Assembly: GCA_002350105.1 (NCBI GenBank) | Contig: DEDT01000052.1 | Span: 1-64,000, forward strand | From: Selenomonadaceae bacterium UBA2897 | GTDB taxonomy: Bacteria; Bacillota; Negativicutes; Selenomonadales; Selenomonadaceae | Direction of reading: 5' to 3' | DNA: 64,000 nt | In this document: positions 34,558 to 43,234 of the stretch, piece by piece | How positions within the stretch are numbered: the stretch's first letter is position 1 | Layout of the letters: the number at the start of each line of letters is the position of its first letter | Notes under the pieces: generated by a model | The model's input: only the letters and a program-made list of their open reading frames with translations | Told to the model about the DNA's origin: nothing | Databases searched by the model: none | Made by a program: the position numbers and the translations under genes

Positions 34558-35502
34558 TCAGGTCCGCGCTGCACAGATAATCGCCTGTGCCATATCCGCC
34601 AACGTAATCTGATGCTCCACGGCGTGGCACTCGAAAGCTGCCCGCGGCATGCCGTAGACAACGCTGCTGGCCTCGTCCTGCCCCAGCGTATGCGCCCCGG
34701 CCTGCCGCATCCTGAGCAGCCCGTCTGCGCCATCGCGCCCCATGCCCGTGAGGATGACGCCCAGCGCCTTATCCCCCATAAGCTTGGCCACGGAGTCGAA
34801 GAGCACGTCCACCGAGGGGCAGACACTGTTGACCTTCGGCCCCGGATGACAATTCAGGCGAAGCTGGCCTGCCATACGCTCCAGCTCCATGTGCTGCTTG
34901 CCCGGCGCGATGTACACGTGATTGGGCTGCAGATCGTTGCCCGTGGCCGCCTCACGCACGTGCAGCTGGCTGGCCCCATCCAGCCGCTCCGCCAGCAACC
35001 GGGAGAACATCGCCGGGATATGCTGCACGATAAGAATAGGCGGCAGCGGCGGCGTCAGATGGCACAGCACCTGCGTAAGTGCCTCCGGCCCTCCCGTGGA
35101 TGAGCCGATGACGACCAGGCTCGGCCGTGCCCAGCTCCTGAGCTCCAGCTGCAGCTGCGGCGTGAGCAGCTGCGGCACGGCCGCCGCATGTTCATCCTTG
35201 TCTCCCTGGCGGATGCGCTCCAGCACCGCGCTGATACGGGCCGATGTCTGCTGTGAGCGCTGCCGCAGCTTCCTTACCTCGGCCATGCGCGCTTCCCGCT
35301 GTGCGGCGTGATCCGTCAGCGGCTGCCGTGCCATCTGCGGCTTTGGCGCTGGCGTCGGCACCGGATGCCAGGCCGGCCGCATGGGCTGGCTGTGCCTGGC
35401 CATACGGGCGGCATTCTGCTCCGTCAGACCGCTGATGACCGGTCGCACGACTTTCTTGCGCTCGCCGGCATCATCGCCCTTATTGGACGTAAAGAAACCC
35501 AT
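34558..35502 (-). CDS. cheB: CheB-type protein-glutamate methylesterase lacking a receiver domain
   Basis: 314 residues from the ATG at 35502 (AGAGGTGAG upstream; a GTG at 35511 lies inside that site). Residues 1-125 are charged and proline-rich with a possible helix (REARMAEVRKLRQRSQQ) in place of the CheY-like receiver. The catalytic triad is Ser135 in IGSSTGGPEA, His161 in VQHIPAMFS and Asp257 in TGMGRDGADG, with the spacings of the known enzyme. It would remove methyl groups from receptors without normal phospho-control. First gene of a pair with the GAF-GGDEF-EAL gene. Confidence 0.9.
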   Translation of the reverse strand: MGFFTSNKGDDAGERKKVVRPVISGLTEQNAARMARHSQPMRPAWHPVPTPAPKPQMARQPLTDHAAQREARMAEVRKLRQRSQQTSARISAVLERIRQGDKDEHAAAVPQLLTPQLQLELRSWARPSLVVIGSSTGGPEALTQVLCHLTPPLPPILIVQHIPAMFSRLLAERLDGASQLHVREAATGNDLQPNHVYIAPGKQHMELERMAGQLRLNCHPGPKVNSVCPSVDVLFDSVAKLMGDKALGVILTGMGRDGADGLLRMRQAGAHTLGQDEASSVVYGMPRAAFECHAVEHQITLADMAQAIICAART

Positions 35503-35613
35503 TTTTCTCACCTCTACTCGTCTTTCCAGTAGAAGGTATCTTAACCCGTAAAATACGAAACCTAAACCTATATTACCCTATTCGCCATCAATGGGAATCA
35601 TTCCTGCTAAAAG

Positions 35614-35641
35614 CACAAAAAACAGGCCCCACGGGCCTGCT
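35614..35641 (-). terminator. Terminator after ahbB
   Basis: Minus strand: CAGGCCC / GGGCCTG stem followed by six T. Confidence 0.87.
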
Positions 35642-35668
35642 TGATGGATTACTCTATACGATTAGCGG

Positions 35669-36145
35669 TTATTCCTGAAAATAGCGCATGCTCTGCTTCT
35701 TCCATTCCTTCTTGGTGAAGAGCATCTGCCGATCCTGTACGCCAGCCGCATCGGCCAGCTGCTGCACGATCTGCTCGCACTCCTCGCGGCTGTGGCCGTG
35801 CACCATCGTGTAGAAATTATACGGCCAGTCCGGCGCAGTGTTGCGGTCGTAGCAATGCGAGACAGAGGGCGAGTCCACCATGACCCTGGCGACCTCCTCC
35901 AACCGTTCCTGCGGCACAGCCCATGCTACGAGCACATTCGCCTTGAAACCGACGTTGCGGTGAGCCAGCACGGCTCCCATCTTGCGGATTTTCTTCTCGT
36001 CCTGCATGGATTTGACCGTCGCGAGGAAATCCTCCTTGGTGAGGCCGACGCTCTCGGCCAGCTGTGCATATGGGTCGGCTACAAGCGGGAAATCCCCCTG
36101 CAACGCGCGCACGACTGCCTTTTCCTTCTCTGTGAGGTTCTGCAT
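35669..36145 (-). CDS. ahbB: Siroheme decarboxylase-like Lrp/AsnC protein, beta type
   Basis: 158 residues: N-terminal AsnC winged helix (QNLTEKEKAVVRALQGDFPL) and a C-terminal ferredoxin-like domain with HRNVGFKANVLVAW and YDRNTAPDWPYNFYTMVHG. These features match the AhbB/NirG-L-type subunits that decarboxylate siroheme to didecarboxysiroheme. It lies 10 bases after the sister gene. No ahbC, ahbD or nir genes are in the window, so a heme or heme d1 role is inference from the pair; a transcription-regulator role is the alternative. Confidence 0.82.
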   Translation of the reverse strand: MQNLTEKEKAVVRALQGDFPLVADPYAQLAESVGLTKEDFLATVKSMQDEKKIRKMGAVLAHRNVGFKANVLVAWAVPQERLEEVARVMVDSPSVSHCYDRNTAPDWPYNFYTMVHGHSREECEQIVQQLADAAGVQDRQMLFTKKEWKKQSMRYFQE

Positions 36146-36155
36146 ACGACTCCCC

Positions 36156-36614
36156 TTATTGCAGCTTGAACTGCACGTTGATCTTATACTTCTTGTTGGC
36201 TTTGAGGTTGAGCAGCGACTCGACGCCCGGCAGCTCCTCGATGGTGCCGAGAATGCGCTCTTCCTCCTCCGGGCACGGCGTGTTCAGCGTGAACCAGAGA
36301 TTGTAGCAGCCCTCGCGCTCGTAGTTATGCGTTACGCCCGGATACTGGTTCACGGCCTCAGCCACCTGCGTCATGGCCTCCGGCTCGACCTGAAGCGCCA
36401 CGAGCGTGCCCTTGTAGCCGAGCCGTGCCGAGTTGAAGAACGTGCCGATGCGGCGCACGTAGCCCGCTTCCTTCAGGGCACGCACACGCGCGAGCACGGT
36501 CTGCTCATCCGTGCCCAGTTCCTCGCCGATTACCTGAAATGGATGGCTGCACACCGGCAGGCCACCCTGCAGAATATTGAGTAAAGATTTGTCGAAAGTC
36601 GTCAGCTCTTCCAT
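36156..36614 (-). CDS. ahbA: Siroheme decarboxylase-like Lrp/AsnC protein, alpha type
   Basis: 152 residues with an AsnC-like winged helix (TTFDKSLLNILQGGLPV), RRIGTFFNSARLGYKGTLVAL and the substrate-side motif THNYEREGCYNLWFTL typical of AhbA. AhbA and AhbB act as a heterodimer. GGAGGGAG precedes the ATG. An inverted repeat at 36685-36701 lies in the promoter region. Confidence 0.82.
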   Translation of the reverse strand: MEELTTFDKSLLNILQGGLPVCSHPFQVIGEELGTDEQTVLARVRALKEAGYVRRIGTFFNSARLGYKGTLVALQVEPEAMTQVAEAVNQYPGVTHNYEREGCYNLWFTLNTPCPEEEERILGTIEELPGVESLLNLKANKKYKINVQFKLQ

Positions 36615-36684
36615 GCCCTGCTCCCTCCATATGTCTTGCGGACACCAGCCACCCGGTCAGCAGCCGATGATGTCGTTCGCAATA

Positions 36685-36701
36685 TATGAACTTTATTCAT
36701 A
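36685..36701. promoter_or_regulatory. Inverted repeat upstream of ahbA, candidate operator
   Basis: TATGAA-CTTTA-TTCATA has perfect 6-base arms and sits about 70-87 bases before the ahbA start. It does not match the Fur, Rex or CRP sites I know; it could bind the AsnC-like products themselves. Confidence 0.35.
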
Positions 36702-36712
36702 TTTCTTTGTTC

Positions 36713-37345
36713 TTATTGTAGCAGAGTCTGACCTATGACGTCAAGTAAATCTGAACGACCTTCATTTTTCAATGAGGAATAGGGCAGCACGGAGAGCTCC
36801 GGCACACCCAGCACCTGCCTGATACGCACCACCTGCTTTTGCACGGCGTTCTTTCCCAGTTTATCCGCCTTCGTCGCGACGATGAGCACGGGAATATGCT
36901 GCTCGACGAGCCAGTGGAACATCTTCACATCCGCCGGCATGGGATCGTGACGGCAATCGATGAGCTGGCAGACGAACTGCAGTTGCGGCGAGGTCAGCAG
37001 GTATTCCTCGATGAATTTCGACCAGGTGGCGCGGCGCTCGCGGCCCGTCTTCGCGTAGCCGTATCCCGGCAGATCAACGAGATAGCACGCGCGGCGCTCC
37101 TCCTCCCCCGGCAGTTTCACGCCGAGCTCGTAGAAATTGATGGTCTGGGTCTTGCCGGGCTGGGCTGAGACGCGTGCGAGTCCTTTGACCCGCGTGAGCG
37201 AATTGATGAGTGAGGACTTACCCACATTCGAACGCCCGATAAAGACGAACTCCGGCATTTTTTTCTCCGGATACTGCTCCTTTTTCACGGCTGAGGCAAT
37301 GTATTGCGCCTGCGTAATGATAACTTCCTTCTCCTTATCCACCAA
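36713..37345 (-). CDS. engB: Ribosome biogenesis GTPase EngB/YsxC
   Basis: Small GTPase needed for large ribosomal subunit assembly. The 210 residues show G1 IGRSNVGKSSLIN, G2 GKTQTINFYEL, G3 DLPGYGYAKTGRE and G4 ATKADKLGKN. The start is TTG at 37345 with GGAG eight bases upstream. It follows lon, as in many Firmicutes (clpX-lon-engB). Confidence 0.96.
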   Translation of the reverse strand: MVDKEKEVIITQAQYIASAVKKEQYPEKKMPEFVFIGRSNVGKSSLINSLTRVKGLARVSAQPGKTQTINFYELGVKLPGEEERRACYLVDLPGYGYAKTGRERRATWSKFIEEYLLTSPQLQFVCQLIDCRHDPMPADVKMFHWLVEQHIPVLIVATKADKLGKNAVQKQVVRIRQVLGVPELSVLPYSSLKNEGRSDLLDVIGQTLLQ

Positions 37346-37362
37346 AAAATCAGCTCCTATGC

Positions 37363-37404
37363 AGAAAGGCAGCCGTCACTGTCTGCCAGCGGCTGCTGCC
37401 TTTC
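37363..37404 (-). other. Hairpin in the lon-engB gap
   Basis: GAAAGGCAGCCG ... CGGCTGCTGCCTTTC is a long near-perfect stem just before the engB ribosome site. On the minus strand it is followed by only TTTC, so it is a weak terminator at best; it may tune engB readthrough. Confidence 0.4.
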
Positions 37405-37422
37405 CCGAGCCTGCAGCACGCT

Positions 37423-39735
37423 TTACAGCAAAGCGATCCGCAGCACTTCATCCATATTCTTGACCGGCTTGAACGTCAGCTTTTCCCTGACGCGCTCCGG
37501 AATCTCATCGATATCGCGCTTGTTTTTCTCCGGCAGGATGATGGTCTTCATGCCCTCGCGGTAGGCCGCGAGTACCTTCTCCTTCAGGCCGCCGATGGGC
37601 AGCACCGTGCCGCGCAGCGTGATTTCGCCCGTCATCGCCACATCATTGCGCACCTTGCGTCCCGTCAGCGCCGAGATCATGCAGGTGGCCATGGTGATAC
37701 CCGCCGAAGGGCCATCTTTGGGGATGGCACCCTCGGGCAGGTGGATGTGAATATCATCCTTCTCGTAGAAATCATCCGGCAGCTTCAGTTCCTTGGCGCG
37801 GCTGCGCACGTAGGTCATGCCGGCCTGCGCCGACTCCTGCATCACATCGCCGAGCTGGCCCGTGAGAATCAGCTTGCCCTTGCCCGGCAGCACCGTGGCC
37901 TCGACGGGCAGGATCGTGCCGCCGACCTCGGTCCAGGCCATGCCCGTGACGAGACCGACCTCCGGCTCCTTGTCCGCATGGTTGTCGATGTATTTCACCT
38001 TGCCGAGGAAATCCGTAAGATTCTTCGTGGTCACGCGCACGGGTCTCTCCGCGCCCTCGACGATGCGGCGGGCGGCCTTGCGGCAGATCGTGCCGATGAG
38101 GCGCTCCAGCTCGCGCACGCCGGATTCCCGCGTGTAGTCGTTGATGATGGCGGGGAACACGCTGGGCACGATGTGGATATCCGTGGCCTTGAGGCCGTTC
38201 TGCGCGCGCTGGCGACGCACGAGATGGCGCTTCGCGATCTCGACCTTGTCGTACTCCGTGTAGCTGGAGAGCTCGATGATCTCCATGCGGTCTCTGAGCG
38301 GGCCGGGGATATTGCCGAGGTTGTTCGCCGTGACAATCCAAAGCACATGCGAGAGGTCAAAGGGCACGTCGAGGAAGTGGTCGCGGAACGTCTGGTTCTG
38401 CTCGGGATCGAGGATCTCCAGCATGGCCGACGTCGCGTCGCCGCGGTACGATGAGCCCATCTTGTCGATTTCGTCGAGCAGGAACACCGGGTTGTTCGCG
38501 CCCGCATCGCGCAAGGCCGTGATAATGCGGCCCGGCAGCGCGCCGACGTAGGTGCGGCGATGGCCGCGCAGCTCTGTCTCATCGCCGACGCCGCCCAGCG
38601 AGGCGCGCACGAACTTGCGATGCATGGCCCTGGCCACGGAGGTCGCGAGCGAGGTCTTGCCGACGCCCGGCGGGCCCACGAGGCAGAGAATCGGCGACTT
38701 CTTGTCCGGTGCCAGCTGGCGCACCGCGAGGAAGTCGAGGATGCGATCCTTCACCTTATCCAGACCGTAGTGGTCATGGTCGAGGATTTTCTTCGCCTTC
38801 ACCACGTCCAGCATGTCCTTCGTGGACTTGCGCCAGGGCAGTTCCAGCAGCCACTCGATGTAGTTGCGGCTCACCTCAGCATCCGCGCTCTGGCGGGAGG
38901 ACGATTGCAGATGATGGATTTCGCGCTTGACCGCCGTCTGCACTTCTTCGGGGTAATCCCCCTCCTGCAGCTGCTTCAGATACTGATCCGCCACGGCGTC
39001 GGGGCTGTTCTCGTCGCCGAGCTTCTCGCGGATGGTCTGCAGCTTGGTGCGCAGATAGTATTCCTTCTGCGTCTTATCCATCTTCTGCGCCGCCTGCTTG
39101 TCGATTTCACGCTCCAGGCGCAGCAGCTGCAGTTCTTCTGTGAGCTTGGTGTTGAGCTCCTCGAGACGCGTCTCGAGGTCGATGCACGCGAGGAAATGCT
39201 GCTTTTCACGGAAGCGCAGGTTCAGATGGCTGATGATGAGATCGGCCAGCTTGCCCGCCTCGTCGAGCAGCACCACGGAGACCATGGCCTCGGGAGGCAT
39301 CTTCTTCGTCTGCTTGACCCAGCGCTCGAACTTGTCCACGATGCCGTGCAACAGCGCCTCCGTACGCTGCGTATGCTCCTCCACATCGGGGCAGGGCTGC
39401 GCCGTGGCCGTCGTATACTCCTCCTGCTTGTCGAAGCCGAGGATGCGGCAGCGCTCCATGCCCTCGACGAGCACGCGCATCGTGCCGTCCGGCAGGCGCG
39501 CGATCTGGCGGATGGTCACGATCATGCCGATGTCAAAGAGATCGTCCGTCGTGGGATCGTCCTGCTCCTCGTCCCGCTGGGCCGTCACGATGAGCTCGCG
39601 CTCCTCCGTCTCCGCCGCCGCAGCGACTGCCGCCACGGAGCGCTCACGACCCACATCGATGTTCATGATCATATAAGGGAATACCACTACGCCGCGCAGC
39701 GGCAGCAGCGGCAGGGTGCGCAGTTCTTCTGCCAT
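37423..39735 (-). CDS. lon: ATP-dependent protease Lon
   Basis: 770-residue AAA+ serine protease for damaged and regulatory proteins. It has the N-terminal LON domain (LPLLPLRGVVVFPYM), Walker A GPPGVGKTS, Walker B VFLLDEIDKMG, and the C-terminal protease with catalytic Ser in PKDGPSAGITMA and Lys in GGLKEKVLAA. Family length. GGAGGGG precedes the ATG. It lies 107 bases after clpX, with a partial terminator between them. Confidence 0.97.
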   Translation of the reverse strand: MAEELRTLPLLPLRGVVVFPYMIMNIDVGRERSVAAVAAAAETEERELIVTAQRDEEQDDPTTDDLFDIGMIVTIRQIARLPDGTMRVLVEGMERCRILGFDKQEEYTTATAQPCPDVEEHTQRTEALLHGIVDKFERWVKQTKKMPPEAMVSVVLLDEAGKLADLIISHLNLRFREKQHFLACIDLETRLEELNTKLTEELQLLRLEREIDKQAAQKMDKTQKEYYLRTKLQTIREKLGDENSPDAVADQYLKQLQEGDYPEEVQTAVKREIHHLQSSSRQSADAEVSRNYIEWLLELPWRKSTKDMLDVVKAKKILDHDHYGLDKVKDRILDFLAVRQLAPDKKSPILCLVGPPGVGKTSLATSVARAMHRKFVRASLGGVGDETELRGHRRTYVGALPGRIITALRDAGANNPVFLLDEIDKMGSSYRGDATSAMLEILDPEQNQTFRDHFLDVPFDLSHVLWIVTANNLGNIPGPLRDRMEIIELSSYTEYDKVEIAKRHLVRRQRAQNGLKATDIHIVPSVFPAIINDYTRESGVRELERLIGTICRKAARRIVEGAERPVRVTTKNLTDFLGKVKYIDNHADKEPEVGLVTGMAWTEVGGTILPVEATVLPGKGKLILTGQLGDVMQESAQAGMTYVRSRAKELKLPDDFYEKDDIHIHLPEGAIPKDGPSAGITMATCMISALTGRKVRNDVAMTGEITLRGTVLPIGGLKEKVLAAYREGMKTIILPEKNKRDIDEIPERVREKLTFKPVKNMDEVLRIALL

Positions 39736-39794
39736 AGCTTTCCCCTCCTTGTCTTTTATGGAAACGCCTGTATGGCCTTTGCCATCTCTGTCAC

Positions 39795-39821
39795 AAAAGG
39801 CGCTGCCACGGCAGCGCCTTT
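39795..39821 (-). terminator. Terminator-like stem between clpX and lon
   Basis: AAAGGCGCTGCC / GGCAGCGCCTTT with a 2-base loop, then TTTTG on the minus strand including the stem end. Probably a partial stop that lowers lon readthrough from clpX. Confidence 0.6.
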
Positions 39822-39842
39822 ATTCACAGATAGCAAAGCGTC

Positions 39843-41102
39843 TCAGGCTGATGCTTCTTTGGAATTCTTCTTGGTGATGGTCAGCACGGGATCCTGATGC
39901 TTCTGCACGACATCCTTCGTCACGCGGCAGGCCGTAACGCCTTCCAGAGACGGTACATCGTACATGACATTGCGCATGATGCCCTCGATAATCGAGCGCA
40001 GGCCGCGCGCCCCCGTCTTGCGCTGCAACGCCTCCCTGGCGATGGCCTGCAGGGCATCATCGTCAAAGGTCAGCGTCACGCCATCCATTTCGAGGAGCTT
40101 CGCGTACTGCTTCGTGAGTGCGTTCTTCGGCTCCTTGAGGATGTTGACCAGCGTCTTTTCATCCAGCGCGTCGAGCGTCACGATGACCGGCAGACGACCG
40201 ATAAACTCGGGAATCAGGCCCGTCTTCAGCAGGTCTTCCGGCTGGATTTTCTTCAGCGTCTCGCCGACATTGCGGTGCTTGCGCGACTTCACATTGGCTC
40301 CGAAGCCCATCTGGGAATGCCCCAGGCGCGCTTCGATCGTCTGGTCGATGCCATCGAAGGCACCGCCGCAGATGAAGAGGATGTTCGACGTGTCGATCTG
40401 GATAAGCTCCTGATGGGGATGCTTGCGCCCGCCCTGCGGTGGTACGGAGGCCAGCGTCCCTTCGAGGATCTTCAGCAGAGCCTGCTGCACGCCTTCGCCG
40501 GAGACATCGCGCGTGATGGAGACATTCTCCGCCTTGCGGGAAATCTTATCGATTTCGTCGATATAGATAATACCGCGTTCCGCCTTCTCGATGTCGTAGT
40601 CCGCCGCCTGAATGAGCTTGAGCAGGATGTTCTCCACATCCTCGCCCACGTAGCCGGCCTCCGTCAGCGACGTCGCGTCGGCGATGGCAAAGGGCACATT
40701 CAGGATACGTGCGAGCGTCTGCGCCAACAGCGTCTTACCGCTGCCGGTCGGTCCGATCATGAGGATGTTCGACTTTTGGAGCTCGACTTCATTGTTCTTG
40801 GGCTGGCCGCTGTTGATGCGCTTGTAGTGGTTGTACACCGCTACAGCGAGCGTCTTCTTGGCCTCTTCCTGACCGATGACATACTCATCGAGAATCCTGC
40901 GAATATCCCTGGGCTTCGGTACGTCCTTGAGTTCGACTTCTACATCTTCATTGAACTCCTCCTCAACGATCTCGTTGCAGAGTTCGATGCATTCATCGCA
41001 GATATAGACGCCCGGGCCTGCCACCAGCTTGCGCACCTGTTCCTGCGTCTTGCCGCAGAATGAGCACTTGAGCTGACCTTTCTCATCCCCGAATTTCAAC
41101 AT
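39843..41102 (-). CDS. clpX: ATP-dependent Clp protease ATP-binding subunit ClpX
   Basis: 419-residue AAA+ unfoldase that feeds ClpP. It has the N-terminal zinc-binding domain CSFCGKTQ ... CDECIELC, Walker A GPTGSGKTLLAQ, Walker B IIYIDEIDKI, the pore loop region and the ClpP-contact IGF-type loop (IGRLPVIV after GLIPEF). The ATG at 41102 lies 11 bases after the clpP stop; same operon. Confidence 0.97.
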   Translation of the reverse strand: MLKFGDEKGQLKCSFCGKTQEQVRKLVAGPGVYICDECIELCNEIVEEEFNEDVEVELKDVPKPRDIRRILDEYVIGQEEAKKTLAVAVYNHYKRINSGQPKNNEVELQKSNILMIGPTGSGKTLLAQTLARILNVPFAIADATSLTEAGYVGEDVENILLKLIQAADYDIEKAERGIIYIDEIDKISRKAENVSITRDVSGEGVQQALLKILEGTLASVPPQGGRKHPHQELIQIDTSNILFICGGAFDGIDQTIEARLGHSQMGFGANVKSRKHRNVGETLKKIQPEDLLKTGLIPEFIGRLPVIVTLDALDEKTLVNILKEPKNALTKQYAKLLEMDGVTLTFDDDALQAIAREALQRKTGARGLRSIIEGIMRNVMYDVPSLEGVTACRVTKDVVQKHQDPVLTITKKNSKEASA

Positions 41103-41113
41103 GATTGCTCCTC

Positions 41114-41755
41114 TCAGCCCTTGTCTGCCTTGTCACCTTTCTCAGCAGACTTCTTGCCGCCCTTGCGGGCAGCCGGTTGGCGCGTGATGACCTCATCGAT
41201 CAGGCCATACTCCCTGGCCTCTTGTGCTGTCATGAAATTATCACGTTCCGTATCCTCCATGACCTGATCGAGCGGCTTGCCCGTCGTCGAGGTCAGGATC
41301 TCATTGATGACTTCGCGGATACGCATGATCTCGCGCGCCTGGATCTGGATGTCCGTAGACTGGCCCTGCGCGCCGCCAAGCGGCTGGTGAATCATGATGC
41401 GGGCCTGCGGCAGCGCATAGCGCTTGCCCTTAGCACCCGCTGTCAGCAGCAGGGCACCCATGCTGGCCGCCTGGCCGATACAGATGGTCGAGACATCCGG
41501 CTTGATGTACTGCATCGTATCGTAGATGGCGAGACCGGCCGTCACTACGCCGCCCGGACTATTGATATAGAGATAGATATCCTTGTCCGGATCCTCGGAC
41601 TCGAGGAACAGCAGCTGGGCGACGACGGAGTTGGCCACATTGTCGTCGATGGGGCCACCGAGGAAAATGATGCGGTCCTTGAGCAGGCGGGAGTAGATAT
41701 CGTACGCCCGCTCGCCCTGGCCAGAGCGCTCAACGACCATTGGTACATAACTCAT
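41114..41755 (-). CDS. clpP: ATP-dependent Clp protease proteolytic subunit ClpP
   Basis: 213 residues from the ATG at 41755 (GAGGGGG upstream gives the family start MSYVPMVVER; an upstream TTG is rejected). The serine protease triad is Ser in GQAASMGALLL, His in RIMIHQPLGG and Asp in the TERDNFMT segment. It carries about 15 extra Lys/Gly-rich residues at the C-terminus (KGGKKSAEKGDKADKG). It sits between tig and clpX. Confidence 0.97.
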   Translation of the reverse strand: MSYVPMVVERSGQGERAYDIYSRLLKDRIIFLGGPIDDNVANSVVAQLLFLESEDPDKDIYLYINSPGGVVTAGLAIYDTMQYIKPDVSTICIGQAASMGALLLTAGAKGKRYALPQARIMIHQPLGGAQGQSTDIQIQAREIMRIREVINEILTSTTGKPLDQVMEDTERDNFMTAQEAREYGLIDEVITRQPAARKGGKKSAEKGDKADKG

Positions 41756-41797
41756 TGTGGAATACCCCCTCAAAACAGGGTATAAGAGAATCGTCTC

Positions 41798-43090
41798 TTA
41801 CTCTGCGATGTTGTCGATGATGAACTGAGCCGTCTTCTTGCGCAGGACGGAAGCAGCGAGGTCGTTCACGCGGCCCTGCTCCTTGATGATCTTGGCGACC
41901 TGCTGCGGCGTAGCACCGTAGGCAGCAGCCATGCCAGCTACCTCAGCGTCGAGATCCTTGGCCTCGACCTTGATGTCCTCAACCTTGGCAACTTCCTCGA
42001 GCATGAGATCCGTCTTGACATTCTTGGCCGCCGTGTCGCGATACTGCTCGCGCAGCTTGGCGATATCCGTGCCCGCATACTGGAGGTACTGCTCCATCTT
42101 CATGCCCTGGGACTCGAGGCGCATTGCCATCTCCTGCAGCATCGCGGAAATGCGGTTCTCAATCATGACATCCGGGATATCGACCGTGATATTGTCCGTA
42201 GCCTGGTCGATGGCAGCCGCGCGCTGCTCATCCTCGGCCTTGTGCTCAGCCTGATGCTCCAGGTTCTTGCGGATGTCGGCCTTCAGCTCGTCGAGCGTCT
42301 CGAACTTGCTGACTTTCTTGGCGAGCTCGTCATTCAGCTCCGGCAGCTCCTTGTGCTTGATGCTGCGGATCGTGCATTTGAACGTAGCGTCCTTGCCCGC
42401 GAGCTCATCAGCATGATAGTCCTCCGGGAACTTGACGTTGACTTCCTTCTCCTCGCCGATCTTAGCGCCGACGAGCTGCTCCTCGAAGCCCGGGATGAAG
42501 CTGCCGGAACCGATCTGCAGCGGATAGTCCTTGCCCTTGCCGCCCTGGAAAGCCTTGCCATCGACAAAGCCCTCGAAGTCGAGCGTCGTGAAGTCGCCAT
42601 CAGCTACGGCCGAGCCTTCCGGTGCGTCAACCATCTTGCCCTGGCGATCCTGCATAGCCTTCAGCTGCTTGTCCACGTCCTCATCCGTGACTGCCTCGAC
42701 CTTCTTCTCAATCTTCAGGCCCTTGTAGTCACCGAGCTTGACCTCAGGACGCGGCGTAATCGTTGCCTTGAAGACGAGATCCTTGCCCTCTTCCAGCGTC
42801 ACGACGTCGATCTGCGGGCGCGTCACCGGCTCGAGCTTCTGCTCGTCGAGTGCCTTGTCAAAGGATTTCGGTGCGAGGTCGTACTCAAAGGCATCGTTCA
42901 GGATATAGTCCTTGCCGAGATGCGTCTCCACGATCTTGCGCGGAGCCTTGCCCTTGCGGAAACCCGGGATATTCACACGGTTAGCGAGGCGCTTGCAGGC
43001 ACGCTCAATAGCTTTCTCTACTTCTGCTGCTTCCACTTCGATGGTGAGAGTTACCTGCTGGTTCTCGCCGTTTTCTGCCGTTACTTTCAT
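41798..43090 (-). CDS. tig: Trigger factor, ribosome-associated chaperone
   Basis: 430 residues from the ATG at 43090, 11 bases after GGAGG. It has the ribosome-binding loop GFRKGKAPRKIVE, a central FKBP-type PPIase domain (EGSAVADGDFTTLDFEG; FIPGFEEQLVGAKIGEEKEV) and a helical C-terminal domain. The length matches the family (about 430). First gene of tig-clpP-clpX-lon-engB. Confidence 0.97.
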   Translation of the reverse strand: MKVTAENGENQQVTLTIEVEAAEVEKAIERACKRLANRVNIPGFRKGKAPRKIVETHLGKDYILNDAFEYDLAPKSFDKALDEQKLEPVTRPQIDVVTLEEGKDLVFKATITPRPEVKLGDYKGLKIEKKVEAVTDEDVDKQLKAMQDRQGKMVDAPEGSAVADGDFTTLDFEGFVDGKAFQGGKGKDYPLQIGSGSFIPGFEEQLVGAKIGEEKEVNVKFPEDYHADELAGKDATFKCTIRSIKHKELPELNDELAKKVSKFETLDELKADIRKNLEHQAEHKAEDEQRAAAIDQATDNITVDIPDVMIENRISAMLQEMAMRLESQGMKMEQYLQYAGTDIAKLREQYRDTAAKNVKTDLMLEEVAKVEDIKVEAKDLDAEVAGMAAAYGATPQQVAKIIKEQGRVNDLAASVLRKKTAQFIIDNIAE

Positions 43091-43174
43091 TGTCTGAAAT
43101 GACCTCCTGTTGTCTTTTGCATGTTGCCTGGCCGTCTGCGCGTCTTTCCTATGCAGATATGCCATACATATTTC

Positions 43175-43203
43175 ATCTTAGCATAAAACGCGCGGGAATA
43201 CAA
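43175..43203 (-). promoter_or_regulatory. Promoter for tig
   Basis: Minus strand: TTGTAT (43198-43203), 17-base spacer, TAAGAT (43175-43180). It overlaps the terminator of the upstream gene. Confidence 0.6.
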
Positions 43204-43216
43204 GCTCCCGCGCGTT
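43182..43216 (-). terminator. Terminator after the GerMN lipoprotein gene
   Basis: Minus strand: AACGCGCGGGA / TCCCGCGCGTT then TTAT; strong stem, short T-run. Confidence 0.75.
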
Positions 43217-43234
43217 CTCAGATACGATTTGACC

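Noticed and set aside
41783..41800. TAAGAGA/TCTCTTA hairpin after tig as a terminator
   Set aside because: No T-run follows on the minus strand; tig and clpP are probably cotranscribed.
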